Source: Rhodanobacter thiooxydans
GTDB taxonomy: Bacteria > Pseudomonadota > Gammaproteobacteria > Xanthomonadales > Rhodanobacteraceae
Length of the DNA: 64,000 bases
Reading direction: 5' to 3'
NCBI RefSeq assembly: GCF_021545845.1
Contig: NZ_CP088923.1
Location: 3,534,001-3,598,000 of the forward strand
The position numbers and the translations under genes are program-made. Positions 21,092-29,931 of the stretch are shown here, one piece after another. The notes beneath the pieces are model-generated. The model saw only the letters and a program-made list of their open reading frames with translations, searched no databases and was not told the origin of the DNA. Every line of letters starts with the position of its first letter. Positions within the stretch are counted from its first letter, which is position 1.

Positions 21092-22311
21092 GGCAGACGC
21101 TCCAGCACCGCCAGCGGCGGCTCGCCGCGGAAACCCATGCCGCGCCGCGCCAGTGCGCGCTGCAGCGGCGGCAGCCGGTCGCAGGCGAGCAGGGCCAGCG
21201 AGCGCAGCGGCGCCAGCAGCGGCTGCGGCAGGCAAGCCAGCTGCACCAGGCCGTGGCTCATCGCCATGGTGCCCTCGCGGTCCGGCGCGCGCCGCGCGGC
21301 GTAGCGCGCCAGCAGCTCGGATGCGCCCGGCTCGGGCGCGGCGGCGACCAGTTCGGCCAGGGTCAGTGCATCGCGCAGGCCGAGATTGAAACCCTGCGCG
21401 CCGATCGGGTGCACGGTCTGCGCCGCGTTGCCCACCAGCACCGCACGCGGCGCAATGAGTTGCGCCGCGGCGACCCGCTGGATCGCATATGGATGCCGCT
21501 TGCCCGGGCGACTCAGCCGGCCCAGCCGCCAGCCGAAACGGCGCTGCGCCAGCGCGATGAAACCGGCGTCGTCCAGCGCTGCCACCGCCTCGGCCTCGGC
21601 AGCCGCCACCGTCAGCACCAAGCCGCAGCGGCGCTCGGCCAGCGGCAGCAGGGCAACCGGCCCTTCATCGGAAAAACGCTCCCACGCGCGGTTCGCGTGC
21701 TCGCGCTCCGCGGTGACCGTGCACACGAACAGGGTCTGCCGGTAGTCGTGCCTCTCGGCGTCGATGCCCAGCTGCGCGCGCACGAACGACTGCGTGCCGT
21801 CGGCGCCAACCAGCAGCGGCGTGTCGAGGCTGCGCGTGCCGTCGGCGGTTTCGACCTGGGCGCGCCAGCCGCTGGGCAACGGCTGCAGCGACGCCAGTCT
21901 CGCCGGCGCCAGCCGGGTCAGCCGGGTGCATTCGTCGAGCCGGCGCAGCAGCGCCGCACCGAGTTCGCGTGCCGGCAGGGTCCAGCCCAGCGCGTCGACG
22001 CCGTGTTTCTCCGCATCGAGGCGTGCGCTACCGAACTCGCCGGCGCGGGTGACGCGGATGTGCCGGATCGGGGTGGCGCGGACGGCCGCGTGCCGCCACA
22101 CGCCGATCGCCTCCAGCCCGTTGACGGTGGCGCGGGCCAGCGCCAGATTGCGCTCGTCGTAGCTGGGCTGGGCATCGGTGCGCGGCGCGGCGGCCTCGAC
22201 CAGGGTGGCGGCGACGCCGGCGGCATCCAGCGCGATCGCCAGGCTGGTGCCGACCAGGCCGCCGCCGATGACCAGCACGCTGCCGCCGGCAGGGGATGCG
22301 GAAGCATTCAT
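21088..22311 (-). CDS. ubiH: 2-octaprenyl-6-methoxyphenol hydroxylase (UbiH)
   Basis: FAD monooxygenase of aerobic ubiquinone synthesis. The 407-residue sequence begins MNASASPAGGSVLVIGGGLV with the dinucleotide-binding GxGxxG, has VGADGTQSFVR (DG motif) and GNAAQTVHPIGAQGFNLGLRD. The Asn in place of the usual Asp in GDAAH and the HPIGAQGFNLGLRD wording are typical of UbiH as opposed to its paralogues. The start was chosen at 22311 because upstream in-frame sequence is not conserved. It is transcribed divergently from the small membrane protein at 22411 across 99 bp and is coupled downstream to the second hydroxylase by ATGA. Confidence 0.9.
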   Translation of the reverse strand: MNASASPAGGSVLVIGGGLVGTSLAIALDAAGVAATLVEAAAPRTDAQPSYDERNLALARATVNGLEAIGVWRHAAVRATPIRHIRVTRAGEFGSARLDAEKHGVDALGWTLPARELGAALLRRLDECTRLTRLAPARLASLQPLPSGWRAQVETADGTRSLDTPLLVGADGTQSFVRAQLGIDAERHDYRQTLFVCTVTAEREHANRAWERFSDEGPVALLPLAERRCGLVLTVAAAEAEAVAALDDAGFIALAQRRFGWRLGRLSRPGKRHPYAIQRVAAAQLIAPRAVLVGNAAQTVHPIGAQGFNLGLRDALTLAELVAAAPEPGASELLARYAARRAPDREGTMAMSHGLVQLACLPQPLLAPLRSLALLACDRLPPLQRALARRGMGFRGEPPLAVLERLP

Positions 22312-22410
22312 GCCGTGGATGATACGCGCCGGCGCGGCACCGACACATCGGGCCGGTCGCATTGGGCTAAACTTGCAGACCTGTATCCCGCCGAGCTGCA
22401 CGGAGTCCAC

Positions 22411-23010
22411 ATGGCAACCTCAACGACCCGACGCCTGACCATCTTCCTGGGCCTGGCCCTGGTGATGGGCGTCACCCGCTTCCATCCCTCGCTGCTGCAC
22501 CACGCGTTGTGGGACGCCTCGTGGGGCGTGTTCTTCCTCGCCGGCTTCTGGCTGCGCGGCCAGGGCCGCTGGGCCTTCCCGCTGCTGATGGCCGAAGCGG
22601 TGCTGATGGATTACCTGGTGATCAGCGGCCAGGGCATCGACTTCTGGAGCCACTACTGCGTGTCGCCGGCCTACTGGTTCCTGCTGCCGTCCTACGGCGC
22701 GCTGTGGCTGGGCGGCAGTTGGCTGGCGAAGCGCCAGCAGGGTCTGAACCTGCGCACGCTGGGCCTCGCGGCCGGCGCGCTGCTGGTGGCCGAGGGTGCC
22801 TGCTACCTGGTCTCCAACGGCAGCTTCTACTGGATCAGCGCCAGCGTGCCGGCGCCGCGCAGCTTCGGCGCGTGGCTCGGCAACCTCGGCGACTGGTATC
22901 TGCCGTTTCTCGCCGGCACTGCCGTGTACGTGGCGCTGGGCGCAGTGCTGCACGTGCTGGCGACCCAGCTGGCGCACGCCGCGCCGCACCGCGGCTACAC
23001 CCGGCACTGA
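22411..23010 (+). CDS. Small polytopic membrane protein of unknown function, next to a cobalamin adenosyltransferase
   Basis: A 199-residue protein with about five to six hydrophobic segments (LTIFLGLALVMGVTRF, LWDASWGVFFLAGFWL, FPLLMAEAVLMDYLVI, SPAYWFLLPSYGALWLG, LGLAAGALLVAEGACYLV, YLPFLAGTAVYVALGAVL). I cannot name the family. It ends one base before the ATG of the PduO-type adenosyltransferase, so the two are almost certainly one operon. This makes a role in uptake or salvage of cobalamin or cobalt a reasonable guess, comparable in size to ECF-type substrate-binding membrane subunits. The guess rests on context only. GGAG lies seven bases before the start. Confidence 0.75.
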   Translation: MATSTTRRLTIFLGLALVMGVTRFHPSLLHHALWDASWGVFFLAGFWLRGQGRWAFPLLMAEAVLMDYLVISGQGIDFWSHYCVSPAYWFLLPSYGALWLGGSWLAKRQQGLNLRTLGLAAGALLVAEGACYLVSNGSFYWISASVPAPRSFGAWLGNLGDWYLPFLAGTAVYVALGAVLHVLATQLAHAAPHRGYTRH

Positions 23011-23011
23011 C

Positions 23012-23581
23012 ATGGGCAACCGCCTCTCGCGGATCTACACCCGCACCGGCGACGACGGTTCGACCGGTCTCGGCGACGGCTCGCGCGTGGGCAAGGACTC
23101 GCCGCGGGTCGATGCCTACGGCACGGTGGACGAACTCAACAGCACGATCGGCATGCTGCTGGCCGCCGACGGCGTCGATGACGAGGTACGCGAGGCGCTG
23201 ACCCAGGTGCAGCACGACCTGTTCGACCTCGGCGGCGAGTTGTGCATTCCGGGCATGGCGATGGTCGAGGACAGCGACATCGAGCGGCTGGAACGCATCC
23301 TCGACACGCTCAACGAGCCACTGCCGCCACTGAAGGAATTCATCCTGCCCGGCGGCGGCATGGCGGCAGCCTGCAGCCACCTCGCACGCACCGTGTGCCG
23401 GCGCGCCGAGCGCGCGGTGGTCGCGCTGTCGCGAGTGGAGGACATCCGCAACCAGCCGCAGCGTTACCTGAACCGGCTGTCCGACCTGCTGTTCGTGATC
23501 TCGCGCGTGCTGGCCCGCACCAGCGGCCACGGCGAAGTGCTGTGGCAGCACGAGCGCCGCCGCAAGCCCTCCGCGACCTAG
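23012..23581 (+). CDS. PduO-type ATP:cob(I)alamin adenosyltransferase
   Basis: Transfers adenosyl from ATP to cob(I)alamin to make adenosylcobalamin; cytoplasmic homotrimer. The 189-residue protein has the N-terminal ATP-binding signature RIYTRTGDDGSTGLGDGSRV, DAYGTVDELNSTIG, the helix HDLFDLGGELCIPG, FILPGGG, and the C-terminal signature VCRRAERAVVAL...YLNRLSDLLFVISR. It starts one base after the stop of the upstream membrane protein and is followed after 10 bp by the amidohydrolase gene. No gene for de novo corrin synthesis is nearby, so the context suggests salvage of cobalamin. Confidence 0.93.
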   Translation: MGNRLSRIYTRTGDDGSTGLGDGSRVGKDSPRVDAYGTVDELNSTIGMLLAADGVDDEVREALTQVQHDLFDLGGELCIPGMAMVEDSDIERLERILDTLNEPLPPLKEFILPGGGMAAACSHLARTVCRRAERAVVALSRVEDIRNQPQRYLNRLSDLLFVISRVLARTSGHGEVLWQHERRRKPSAT

Positions 23582-23591
23582 AGCCGCCGCG

Positions 23592-24512
23592 ATGCTGCGG
23601 CTGTACACCCATCCTGCCTGCCTGCAGCACGACCCCGGCCCGGGGCACGTCGAGCGGCCGGCACGGCTGCAGGCGGTGCTGCAGGCGTTGGACCACGACC
23701 GCTTCGCCGCGCTGGACCGCATCGAGGCGCCGCGGGTTACCCGCGAGCAGCTGCAGCGCGTGCACGGCGCGGCGCACATCAGCGAGGTCCTGCTCGGTGC
23801 GCCGGCGGGCGAGATGCTCGCGCTGGATCCGGATACGGTGATGGGCCCCGGCTCGACCGAGGCGGCGCTGCGTGCCGCCGGCGCGGTGGTCGCGGCGGTC
23901 GACGCGGTGCTCGGTGGCGAGGTACGGCGCGCCTTCTGCGCGGTGCGGCCGCCCGGCCACCACGCCACGCGCGAGCAGGCGATGGGCTTTTGCCTGTTCA
24001 ACAACGTCGCGGTGGGCGCGGCCCATGCGCTGGTCGCGCATGGGCTCAAGCGGGTGGCCATCGCCGACTTCGACGTGCACCACGGCAACGGCACCCAGGA
24101 CATCTTCGAGCGCGAGCCGCGCGTGCTGTTCGCCTCCAGCCACCAGTCGCCGCTGTATCCGGACAGTGGCCGCGAGGACGAGCGCGGGGTGGGCAATATC
24201 GTCAACGGCACGCTGTCGCCGGGCGCCGGCTCGCACGAGTTCCGCGAGCTGTGGGACGGCGTGCTGCTGCCGCGGCTGCATGCGTTCAAGCCGCAGCTGG
24301 TGCTGGTCTCGGCCGGCTTCGACGCCCACCGCAACGACCCGCTGGCCGACATCCGCCTGGGCAGCGAAGACTACGCGTGGATCACCGAACGCCTGGCGGC
24401 ACTGGCCGACGCGCATGCGGGCGGCCGGATGGTGTCCACCCTGGAAGGTGGCTACGACCGGGGCGCGCTGGCCGCCTGCGTGGGCGCGCACGTCGGCGCC
24501 CTCATCGGCTAG
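23592..24512 (+). CDS. Histone deacetylase-like amidohydrolase
   Basis: Zinc-dependent arginase/deacetylase-fold hydrolase that likely removes acyl groups from small amines, polyamines or protein lysines; the bacterial substrate is unknown. The 306-residue sequence has the class II HDAC-like motifs RPPGHHATREQAMGFCLFNN (tandem catalytic His), ADFDVHHGNGTQDIF (zinc Asp and His), SAGFDAHRNDPLA (second zinc Asp) and EGGYD (transition-state pocket). All metal and catalytic positions are present. It starts 10 bp after the adenosyltransferase stop, so it is probably the last gene of that operon; the 150 bp before lptD show no clear terminator. Confidence 0.92.
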   Translation: MLRLYTHPACLQHDPGPGHVERPARLQAVLQALDHDRFAALDRIEAPRVTREQLQRVHGAAHISEVLLGAPAGEMLALDPDTVMGPGSTEAALRAAGAVVAAVDAVLGGEVRRAFCAVRPPGHHATREQAMGFCLFNNVAVGAAHALVAHGLKRVAIADFDVHHGNGTQDIFEREPRVLFASSHQSPLYPDSGREDERGVGNIVNGTLSPGAGSHEFRELWDGVLLPRLHAFKPQLVLVSAGFDAHRNDPLADIRLGSEDYAWITERLAALADAHAGGRMVSTLEGGYDRGALAACVGAHVGALIG

Positions 24513-24662
24513 GCCGCCGCACGGCGCCTTGCTTTCCCACTCCGGATTTCCCTTCCAGTACCCGTCCCGGCTGAATCCCCGGCGTGCGGCGGCAAAGCTT
24601 CACCTGCCGTCCGGGGGGTCTTTCTGCTAGCTTAACGAGCCTTCGAAGCCGGCAGATTCCCC

Positions 24663-27035
24663 GTGACGCCCAAGCTACCTCCACGCCGCCTGCTGGCGGT
24701 CGCTGCCGCCCTTGCCCTGTTCGGCGGCCAGGCCGACGCCAGCACCCCCCCGGCCCCGCCCGCCGCTCCGACCAACCAGGCCTGTCCGCTGGGCTCGTTC
24801 CATTGCGCGCCGCGCCCGCTCAACTACGCCATGTGCCGGCCCAATGCCCTGCTGGAGTTCTACGACCCCAGCCTGGGCAAGGACGCCAGCCTGCGCGAGA
24901 CCAGCCCCACCCTGGTGCAGGCGCAGCACGTGGACAGCTCCAACCAGTCCGTCTACCACCTCTCCGGCGAAGTGAAGCTGCAGCGCGCCGACCAGCAGCT
25001 GCAGGCCGAGCGCATCGACTACAACGACCAGAACACCGACTACGACGCCCGCGGCAACGTGCGCTACCAGGAGGCCGGCCAGTTGCTGGCCGCCTCCAGC
25101 ATGCGCGGCAACACCGAGGCCAGCCGCGGCACCGCCAACGACGTGCGCTACCAGATGCTCGACGCGCGCGGCAACGGCACCGCCAGCCAGGGCCAGATGC
25201 TGGATGCGCAGCACTCGCGCTACTCGCAGGCCACCTACTCCACCTGCGACGTCGGCCACCACCTGTGGGAGTTCCGCGCCAAGTCCATCACCATCAACAA
25301 GGAAACCGGCGTCGGCGTGGCGCGCAACGCCACCATGCGCCTCGGCAACGTGCCGTTCCTGTACCTGCCGTACTTCAGCTTCCCGGTCGACGACCGCCGC
25401 AAGACCGGCTTCCTCTACCCGACCGTGGGCCACACCAGCCGCTCGGGCTACGAGATCAGCACGCCGTACTACCTGAACCTGGCGCCGAACTACGACGCCA
25501 CGCTGGACCCGCGCTACTACAGCGCGCGCGGTGCGATGCTGGCCGGCGAATTCCGTTACCTGACCGCAGGCAGCCGCGGCCAGCTCAACGTGGAGTACGT
25601 GCCGGACGACCGCGGCGGGAACGACGGCCTGGCCGTCACCAAGGGCGACTCGCGCTACCTGGTCAACTTCTCCGACAGCACGCAATTGTGGCGAGGCTGG
25701 CAGTTCGTGGGTTCGTACAACCACGCCTCGGACAGCAGCTACCTGTACGACTACGGCGATGCCCTGTCTCACTCCGCCGTCTACACGCTCGCCTCCAATG
25801 CCGCGATCATGGGTGGCGGCAAGTGGTGGAACGCCTCCTTCGGGGGCACCATCTACCAGAACGTCAACCCGTTCGTCACCGACTACGGTCTGCCCTACAA
25901 GCAGCTGCCCTACGCAAAGTTCAGCCTGGACGTGCCGCTGTCGCGCTGGCTGGAAGTCGGCGTGGACAGCTCGGCGGTGGCGTTCCGCAAGGCGGGCTTC
26001 GTCGAAGGCCAGCGCGAGGACATCTACCCGTACCTGGCGGCCGACTTCGGCAGCTCGGCCTGGTTCGTGCGCCCGCGGCTCGGCTACCGCTACACCGCCT
26101 ACCAGCTGGACAGCAGCTACCAGAACTACGGCTACGGTGGGCAGCTCGGCAGCGGTGCAACCTCGCCGTTCAACCAGAAGTCGCCGAGCCGCTCGATGCC
26201 GATCGTCAGCCTCGACAGCGGACTGGTGTTCGACCGCAGCACCACGCTGTTCGGCAGCAGCTATACGCAGACGCTGGAGCCGCGGCTGTACTACCTGTAC
26301 GTGCCGTACCGCAAGCAGGACAACCTGCCGCTGTTCGACACCAACGTGATGTCGTTCGACTACTGGCAATTGTTCTCGACCAACCAGTTCTCCGGCGCCG
26401 ACCGCCAGATGGACGCGAACAACCTCACCGCGGCGCTGACCAGCCGCCTGCTCGACGACGGTGGTGTCGAGCGGGTATCGGCCAGCATCGGCCAGATCCA
26501 CTATTTCAGCCCACAGAAGGTGCTGGGCACCGACTGGGTCCGCTCGTCCTACGTGGCCCAGCTCGACGTGCAGCTCAGCGAGCGCTGGCGCCTGGGCAGC
26601 AGCTATCAGTGGAGCCCGAACACCCGTCTCACCGACCTGGCCTCGGTGCAGCTGCAGCGGCGCATCCGCACCGACGGCGTCCTCAATTTCTCCTACCGTT
26701 ACCGTCGGGGCCTGCTGGAACAATACAACGCCTCCGTGGTCTACCCGGTGTCCGAGCGCTGGCGGCTGGTGGGCGCATGGACTTACTCGGTGAAGGATCG
26801 CGAGAGCGTCGATGCACTGGCCGGCGTGGAGTACGACAGCTGCTGCGTGTCGCTGCGGCTGGTGGGGCGCAGCTACGTGAACCAGAGCTACTACGGCTTC
26901 GGTCCGGCGCCGACCGGCGGCAACATCAACCATCGCGACAATGCCGTCATGTTCGAGGTGGTTTTCAAGGGGCTGGGCTCCACCGGCAGCCAGATCGATC
27001 CACTGCTGCGCCGTGATATTCTCGGCTATCAATAA
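24663..27035 (+). CDS. lptD: LPS-assembly outer-membrane protein LptD
   Basis: The beta-barrel partner of LptE that inserts LPS into the outer leaflet. The 790-residue protein starts at GTG (VTPKLPPRRLL...) and has a signal peptide ending near ADA, an N-terminal OstA/beta-jellyroll domain (about 80-210; VQAQHVDSSNQSVYHLSGEV, DYDARGNVRYQEAGQ), and a long barrel rich in alternating aromatic strands. Cysteines sit where disulfides form in the family: CPLGSFHC and AMC near the N-terminus, and the adjacent pair in YDSCCVSLR near the C-terminus. It heads the conserved lptD-surA-pdxA-rsmA-apaG-apaH operon. No confident promoter was found in the 150 bp upstream. Confidence 0.95.
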   Translation: MTPKLPPRRLLAVAAALALFGGQADASTPPAPPAAPTNQACPLGSFHCAPRPLNYAMCRPNALLEFYDPSLGKDASLRETSPTLVQAQHVDSSNQSVYHLSGEVKLQRADQQLQAERIDYNDQNTDYDARGNVRYQEAGQLLAASSMRGNTEASRGTANDVRYQMLDARGNGTASQGQMLDAQHSRYSQATYSTCDVGHHLWEFRAKSITINKETGVGVARNATMRLGNVPFLYLPYFSFPVDDRRKTGFLYPTVGHTSRSGYEISTPYYLNLAPNYDATLDPRYYSARGAMLAGEFRYLTAGSRGQLNVEYVPDDRGGNDGLAVTKGDSRYLVNFSDSTQLWRGWQFVGSYNHASDSSYLYDYGDALSHSAVYTLASNAAIMGGGKWWNASFGGTIYQNVNPFVTDYGLPYKQLPYAKFSLDVPLSRWLEVGVDSSAVAFRKAGFVEGQREDIYPYLAADFGSSAWFVRPRLGYRYTAYQLDSSYQNYGYGGQLGSGATSPFNQKSPSRSMPIVSLDSGLVFDRSTTLFGSSYTQTLEPRLYYLYVPYRKQDNLPLFDTNVMSFDYWQLFSTNQFSGADRQMDANNLTAALTSRLLDDGGVERVSASIGQIHYFSPQKVLGTDWVRSSYVAQLDVQLSERWRLGSSYQWSPNTRLTDLASVQLQRRIRTDGVLNFSYRYRRGLLEQYNASVVYPVSERWRLVGAWTYSVKDRESVDALAGVEYDSCCVSLRLVGRSYVNQSYYGFGPAPTGGNINHRDNAVMFEVVFKGLGSTGSQIDPLLRRDILGYQ

Positions 27036-27070
27036 ACGCATTCGCCCCGGCGAAATCAGGCTTTCCACTG

Positions 27071-28402
27071 ATGAAGCAATCCCTTGCATCCCTCCTGCTC
27101 GCGCTCGCGATCATGCTCCCCGCCCACGCCCAGCTGCTGGCGCCGGCCGACCAGCCGCTGGACCGCATCGCGGCGGTGGTCAACGACGACGTGATCCTGC
27201 AGAGCGAGCTGAACGACGCCGTGGCTTCGGTGCAGCAACAGTACGCCGGCCGCGCCGGTCAGCTGCCGCCGATGAACGTGCTGCAGCAGCAGGTGCTGAA
27301 TCGGCTGGTGCTGATGCGCCTGCAGATCCAGAAGGCGCGGGACCAGGGCATCCGCATCTCCAATGCCGACGTCGACCAGGCCGTGCAGGGCGTGGCCGAA
27401 CAGAACAAGCTCACTCCCGAGCAGTTGCGTGCCGAGGTGGAGCGCAGCGGCGCCAGCTTCGCCTCGTTCCGCGAGCAGCTGGCCGACCAGATCACCGTGC
27501 AGCGGCTGCACCAGAGCGTGGTGCAGGATTCGGTCTCGGTCACCGACAGCGAGATCGACAACCTGCTCAGCAGCCCGACCTACAAGGCCGGCGAGGTGCA
27601 CCTGGCGCACATCCAGATCGGCATCCCGGGCGGCGCTGACGCCACCGCGATCCAGGCCAGCCAGGCCAAGGCCGAGCAGGCGCTGGCCGCGATCAAGGGC
27701 GGCATGGATTTCAACGCCGCCGCGATCCGCTACTCCAACGCGCCCGATGCGCTCGACGGCGGCGACCTCGGCTGGCGCCGGCTGGACGAGATCCCGCCCG
27801 CGTTCGCCGACACCCTCGCTTCGATGAAGCCCGGCGACGTCAGCGCGGCGCTGCGCGGCCCAACCGGCTTCCACATCCTCAAGCTGGTCGATCAGCGCCA
27901 GAACAGCCGCAAGATGGTCACCGAGCTGCACGCACGGCAGATCCTGATCAAGCCAAGCGACCTGCTGACCCCGGCGCAGGCCCAGCAGAAGGCGCAGGAC
28001 CTGTACCACCGCGTCGTCGACAAGCACGAGGACTTCGCCACGCTGGCGAAGGAAAACTCCAAGGACGACACCACCGCCAACATCGGCGGCGACATGGGCT
28101 GGTTTCCGCCGCAGGCATGGGGCCAGGCCATTGCCGCGCAACTGGCCCAGCTGAAGGACGACCAGGTATCGCAGCCGTTCCAGAGCGCCGCCGGCTGGCA
28201 CATCGTGCAGCGGCTCGGCGAACGCCAGCGCGACCAGACCGTGCAGATCGAACGCGACCAGGCGCGGCAGGCCATCGGCACGCGCAAGTCCGAACAGGTC
28301 TACGACGACTACCTGCGCGACCTGCGCTCCAACGCCTATGTCGACGTCCTGGTGCCCGAGTTGCGCGACGCGGACAGCCAGGCTGCCGCCAGCTCGCCGT
28401 AA
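27071..28402 (+). CDS. surA: Periplasmic chaperone and peptidyl-prolyl isomerase SurA
   Basis: Escorts unfolded outer-membrane proteins, including LptD, to the BAM complex. The 443-residue protein has a signal peptide (MKQSLASLLLALAIMLPAHA), the N-terminal chaperone domain beginning LDRIAAVVNDDVILQSELND, and two parvulin/PpiC domains: residues about 175-275 (YSNAPDALDGGDLGWRRLDE...GFHILKLVD) and about 285-385 (HARQILIK...GGDMGWFPPQ...GWHIVQRLGER), followed by the C-terminal helix. It starts 35 bp after lptD and ends 15 bp before pdxA. Confidence 0.95.
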   Translation: MKQSLASLLLALAIMLPAHAQLLAPADQPLDRIAAVVNDDVILQSELNDAVASVQQQYAGRAGQLPPMNVLQQQVLNRLVLMRLQIQKARDQGIRISNADVDQAVQGVAEQNKLTPEQLRAEVERSGASFASFREQLADQITVQRLHQSVVQDSVSVTDSEIDNLLSSPTYKAGEVHLAHIQIGIPGGADATAIQASQAKAEQALAAIKGGMDFNAAAIRYSNAPDALDGGDLGWRRLDEIPPAFADTLASMKPGDVSAALRGPTGFHILKLVDQRQNSRKMVTELHARQILIKPSDLLTPAQAQQKAQDLYHRVVDKHEDFATLAKENSKDDTTANIGGDMGWFPPQAWGQAIAAQLAQLKDDQVSQPFQSAAGWHIVQRLGERQRDQTVQIERDQARQAIGTRKSEQVYDDYLRDLRSNAYVDVLVPELRDADSQAAASSP

Positions 28403-28417
28403 CGGCGGTTGGACACC

Positions 28418-29416
28418 ATGCCACTGCCCCGGCTCGCGCTGACGGCGGGTGAGCCGGCGGGCGTTGGCGCCGAACTGCTGATCCGCCTGGCCGCCACGCC
28501 GCTGGCGGCGAGCCTGGTAGCGATCACCGACCGCGGCTTGCTGCAACGCGCCGCCTCGCGCTGCGGCGTGGCCATCGAACTCACCGACGACGACGGCAGC
28601 CACCAGGCGGCACGCCGCCCCGGCTCGCTGCGTCTGCACCACGTTCCGCTGGCCATCGAGGAAGTGCCGGGGCGGCCGGACCCGCGCAACGCCCGTCACG
28701 TGCTGGACACGCTGGCCGAAGCCGCCGACGGCTGCATGGCTGGCCGCTACGACGCGGTGGTCACCGCGCCGCTGCAGAAGTCCTCGATCAACGACGCCGG
28801 CATCCGCTTCAGCGGACATACCGAATTCTTTGCCGAACGCGCGCGCGCCGACGTGGTGATGATGCTGGCCAGCCCGGAACTGCGGGTAGCGCTGGCCACT
28901 ACCCATCTGCCGCTCGCAGCGGTATCGGCGGCGATCACGCCGGCTGCGCTGACCCGCACGCTGCGCATCGTGCACGCCGAGCTGCAGCGCAAATTCGGCA
29001 TGGCCGCGCCGCGCATCGCGGTGCTCGGGCTCAACCCGCACGCCGGCGAAGGCGGCCACCTCGGCCGCGAGGAGATCGACACGCTGATCCCGGTGCTCGA
29101 CGCCCTGCGCCGCGAAGGCATGCAGCTGCTCGGCCCGCTGCCCGCCGACACGGCCTTCGTGCCGGCACAGCGCGCGCATTACGACGCCGTGCTGGCGATG
29201 TACCACGACCAGGCCCTGCCGGTGTTGAAGAGCGAGGCGTTCGACCGCACCGTGAACCTCACCCTCGGCCTGCCGTTCATCCGCACCTCGGTCGACCACG
29301 GCACCGCGCTGGACCTGGCCGGCAGCGGCCGCGCCGATCCATCCAGCCTGATCGCGGCGGCAAACCTCGCGTTGGCGCTGGCGGCGCGCCAGCGAGAAGA
29401 GCACGAAGAGGAGTGA
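28418..29416 (+). CDS. pdxA: 4-hydroxythreonine-4-phosphate dehydrogenase
   Basis: NAD-dependent oxidation of 4-hydroxy-threonine phosphate in the DXP-dependent pyridoxal-phosphate pathway; it therefore shares the DXP made by dxs. The 332-residue sequence has LTAGEPAGVGAELL at the start and three metal-binding His motifs, SGHTEFFAE, YHDQALPVLK and TSVDHGTALDLAG. The N-terminal motif is AGEPAG where PGEPAG is usual, a conservative change. The ATG at 28418 was preferred over a TTG 9 bp upstream. It ends in a charged EEHEEE tail. A 515-bp repeat block separates it from rsmA, where other genomes have little spacing. Confidence 0.94.
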   Translation: MPLPRLALTAGEPAGVGAELLIRLAATPLAASLVAITDRGLLQRAASRCGVAIELTDDDGSHQAARRPGSLRLHHVPLAIEEVPGRPDPRNARHVLDTLAEAADGCMAGRYDAVVTAPLQKSSINDAGIRFSGHTEFFAERARADVVMMLASPELRVALATTHLPLAAVSAAITPAALTRTLRIVHAELQRKFGMAAPRIAVLGLNPHAGEGGHLGREEIDTLIPVLDALRREGMQLLGPLPADTAFVPAQRAHYDAVLAMYHDQALPVLKSEAFDRTVNLTLGLPFIRTSVDHGTALDLAGSGRADPSSLIAAANLALALAARQREEHEEE

Positions 29417-29470
29417 GAAGTGAGCAAAAGCAGCCAGGCCACCACTCTCGTTCCCCGCTCCTCTTCGCTC

Positions 29471-29925
29471 AGAGCTTGTGAAGAAAACCACATCCTGTGG
29501 TTTTCTTCGATCGCGAGTCCGGTACACGCCCGGACTCGCTCACATGGAACAGTCACTGGCGTGACTGTTTCATGTCCGGCCATCGGGCAACCGCTCCTGC
29601 GTTGCCTCAACTCGGGCATCGGGCAACCGCTCCCTGCGTTGCCTCAACTCGGGCATCCATGCCCTCGCCATGCCCCTCGCCCTGGCCGACCTGAGAGGTT
29701 GAAAAAATCACAACCTCTCAGAGCTTGTGAAGAAAACCACATCCTGTGGTTTTCTTCGATCGCGAGTCCGGTACACGCCCGGACTCGCTCACATGAAACA
29801 GTCACTTGCGTGACTGTTTCATGTTCGGCCATCGGGCAACCGCTCCTGCGTTGCCTCAACTCGGGCATCCATGCCCCTCGCCCTGGCCGACCTGAGAGGT
29901 TGAAAAAATCACAACCTCTCACTGC
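29471..29925. repeat. Duplicated block of hairpin repeats between pdxA and rsmA
   Basis: Two direct copies, beginning at 29471 and 29720 (249-bp period), are nearly identical for about 150 bp. Each contains, in order: a 13-bp hairpin with TCC loop (29480-29508 and 29729-29757; arms GAAGAAAACCACA/TGTGGTTTTCTTC), a 10-bp stem GCGAGTCCGG/CCGGACTCGC, an 11-bp stem around CAGTCAC/GTGACTG, and the phrase GGGCAACCGCTC...GCCTCAACTCGGG, which occurs a third time near 29610-29655. A stem GAGAGGTTG/CAACCTCTC closes each copy. No coding sequence is credible in the 515-bp gap. Confidence 0.9.
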
Positions 29926-29931
29926 TGCCCC

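Noticed and set aside
22312..22410. Cobalamin riboswitch before the membrane protein and adenosyltransferase
   Set aside because: Only 99 bp are available and no B12-box-like sequence was seen; a full riboswitch needs about 180-200 nt.
29471..29925. Insertion sequence
   Set aside because: No transposase frame and no long terminal inverted repeats; the structure is a direct duplication of hairpin units.
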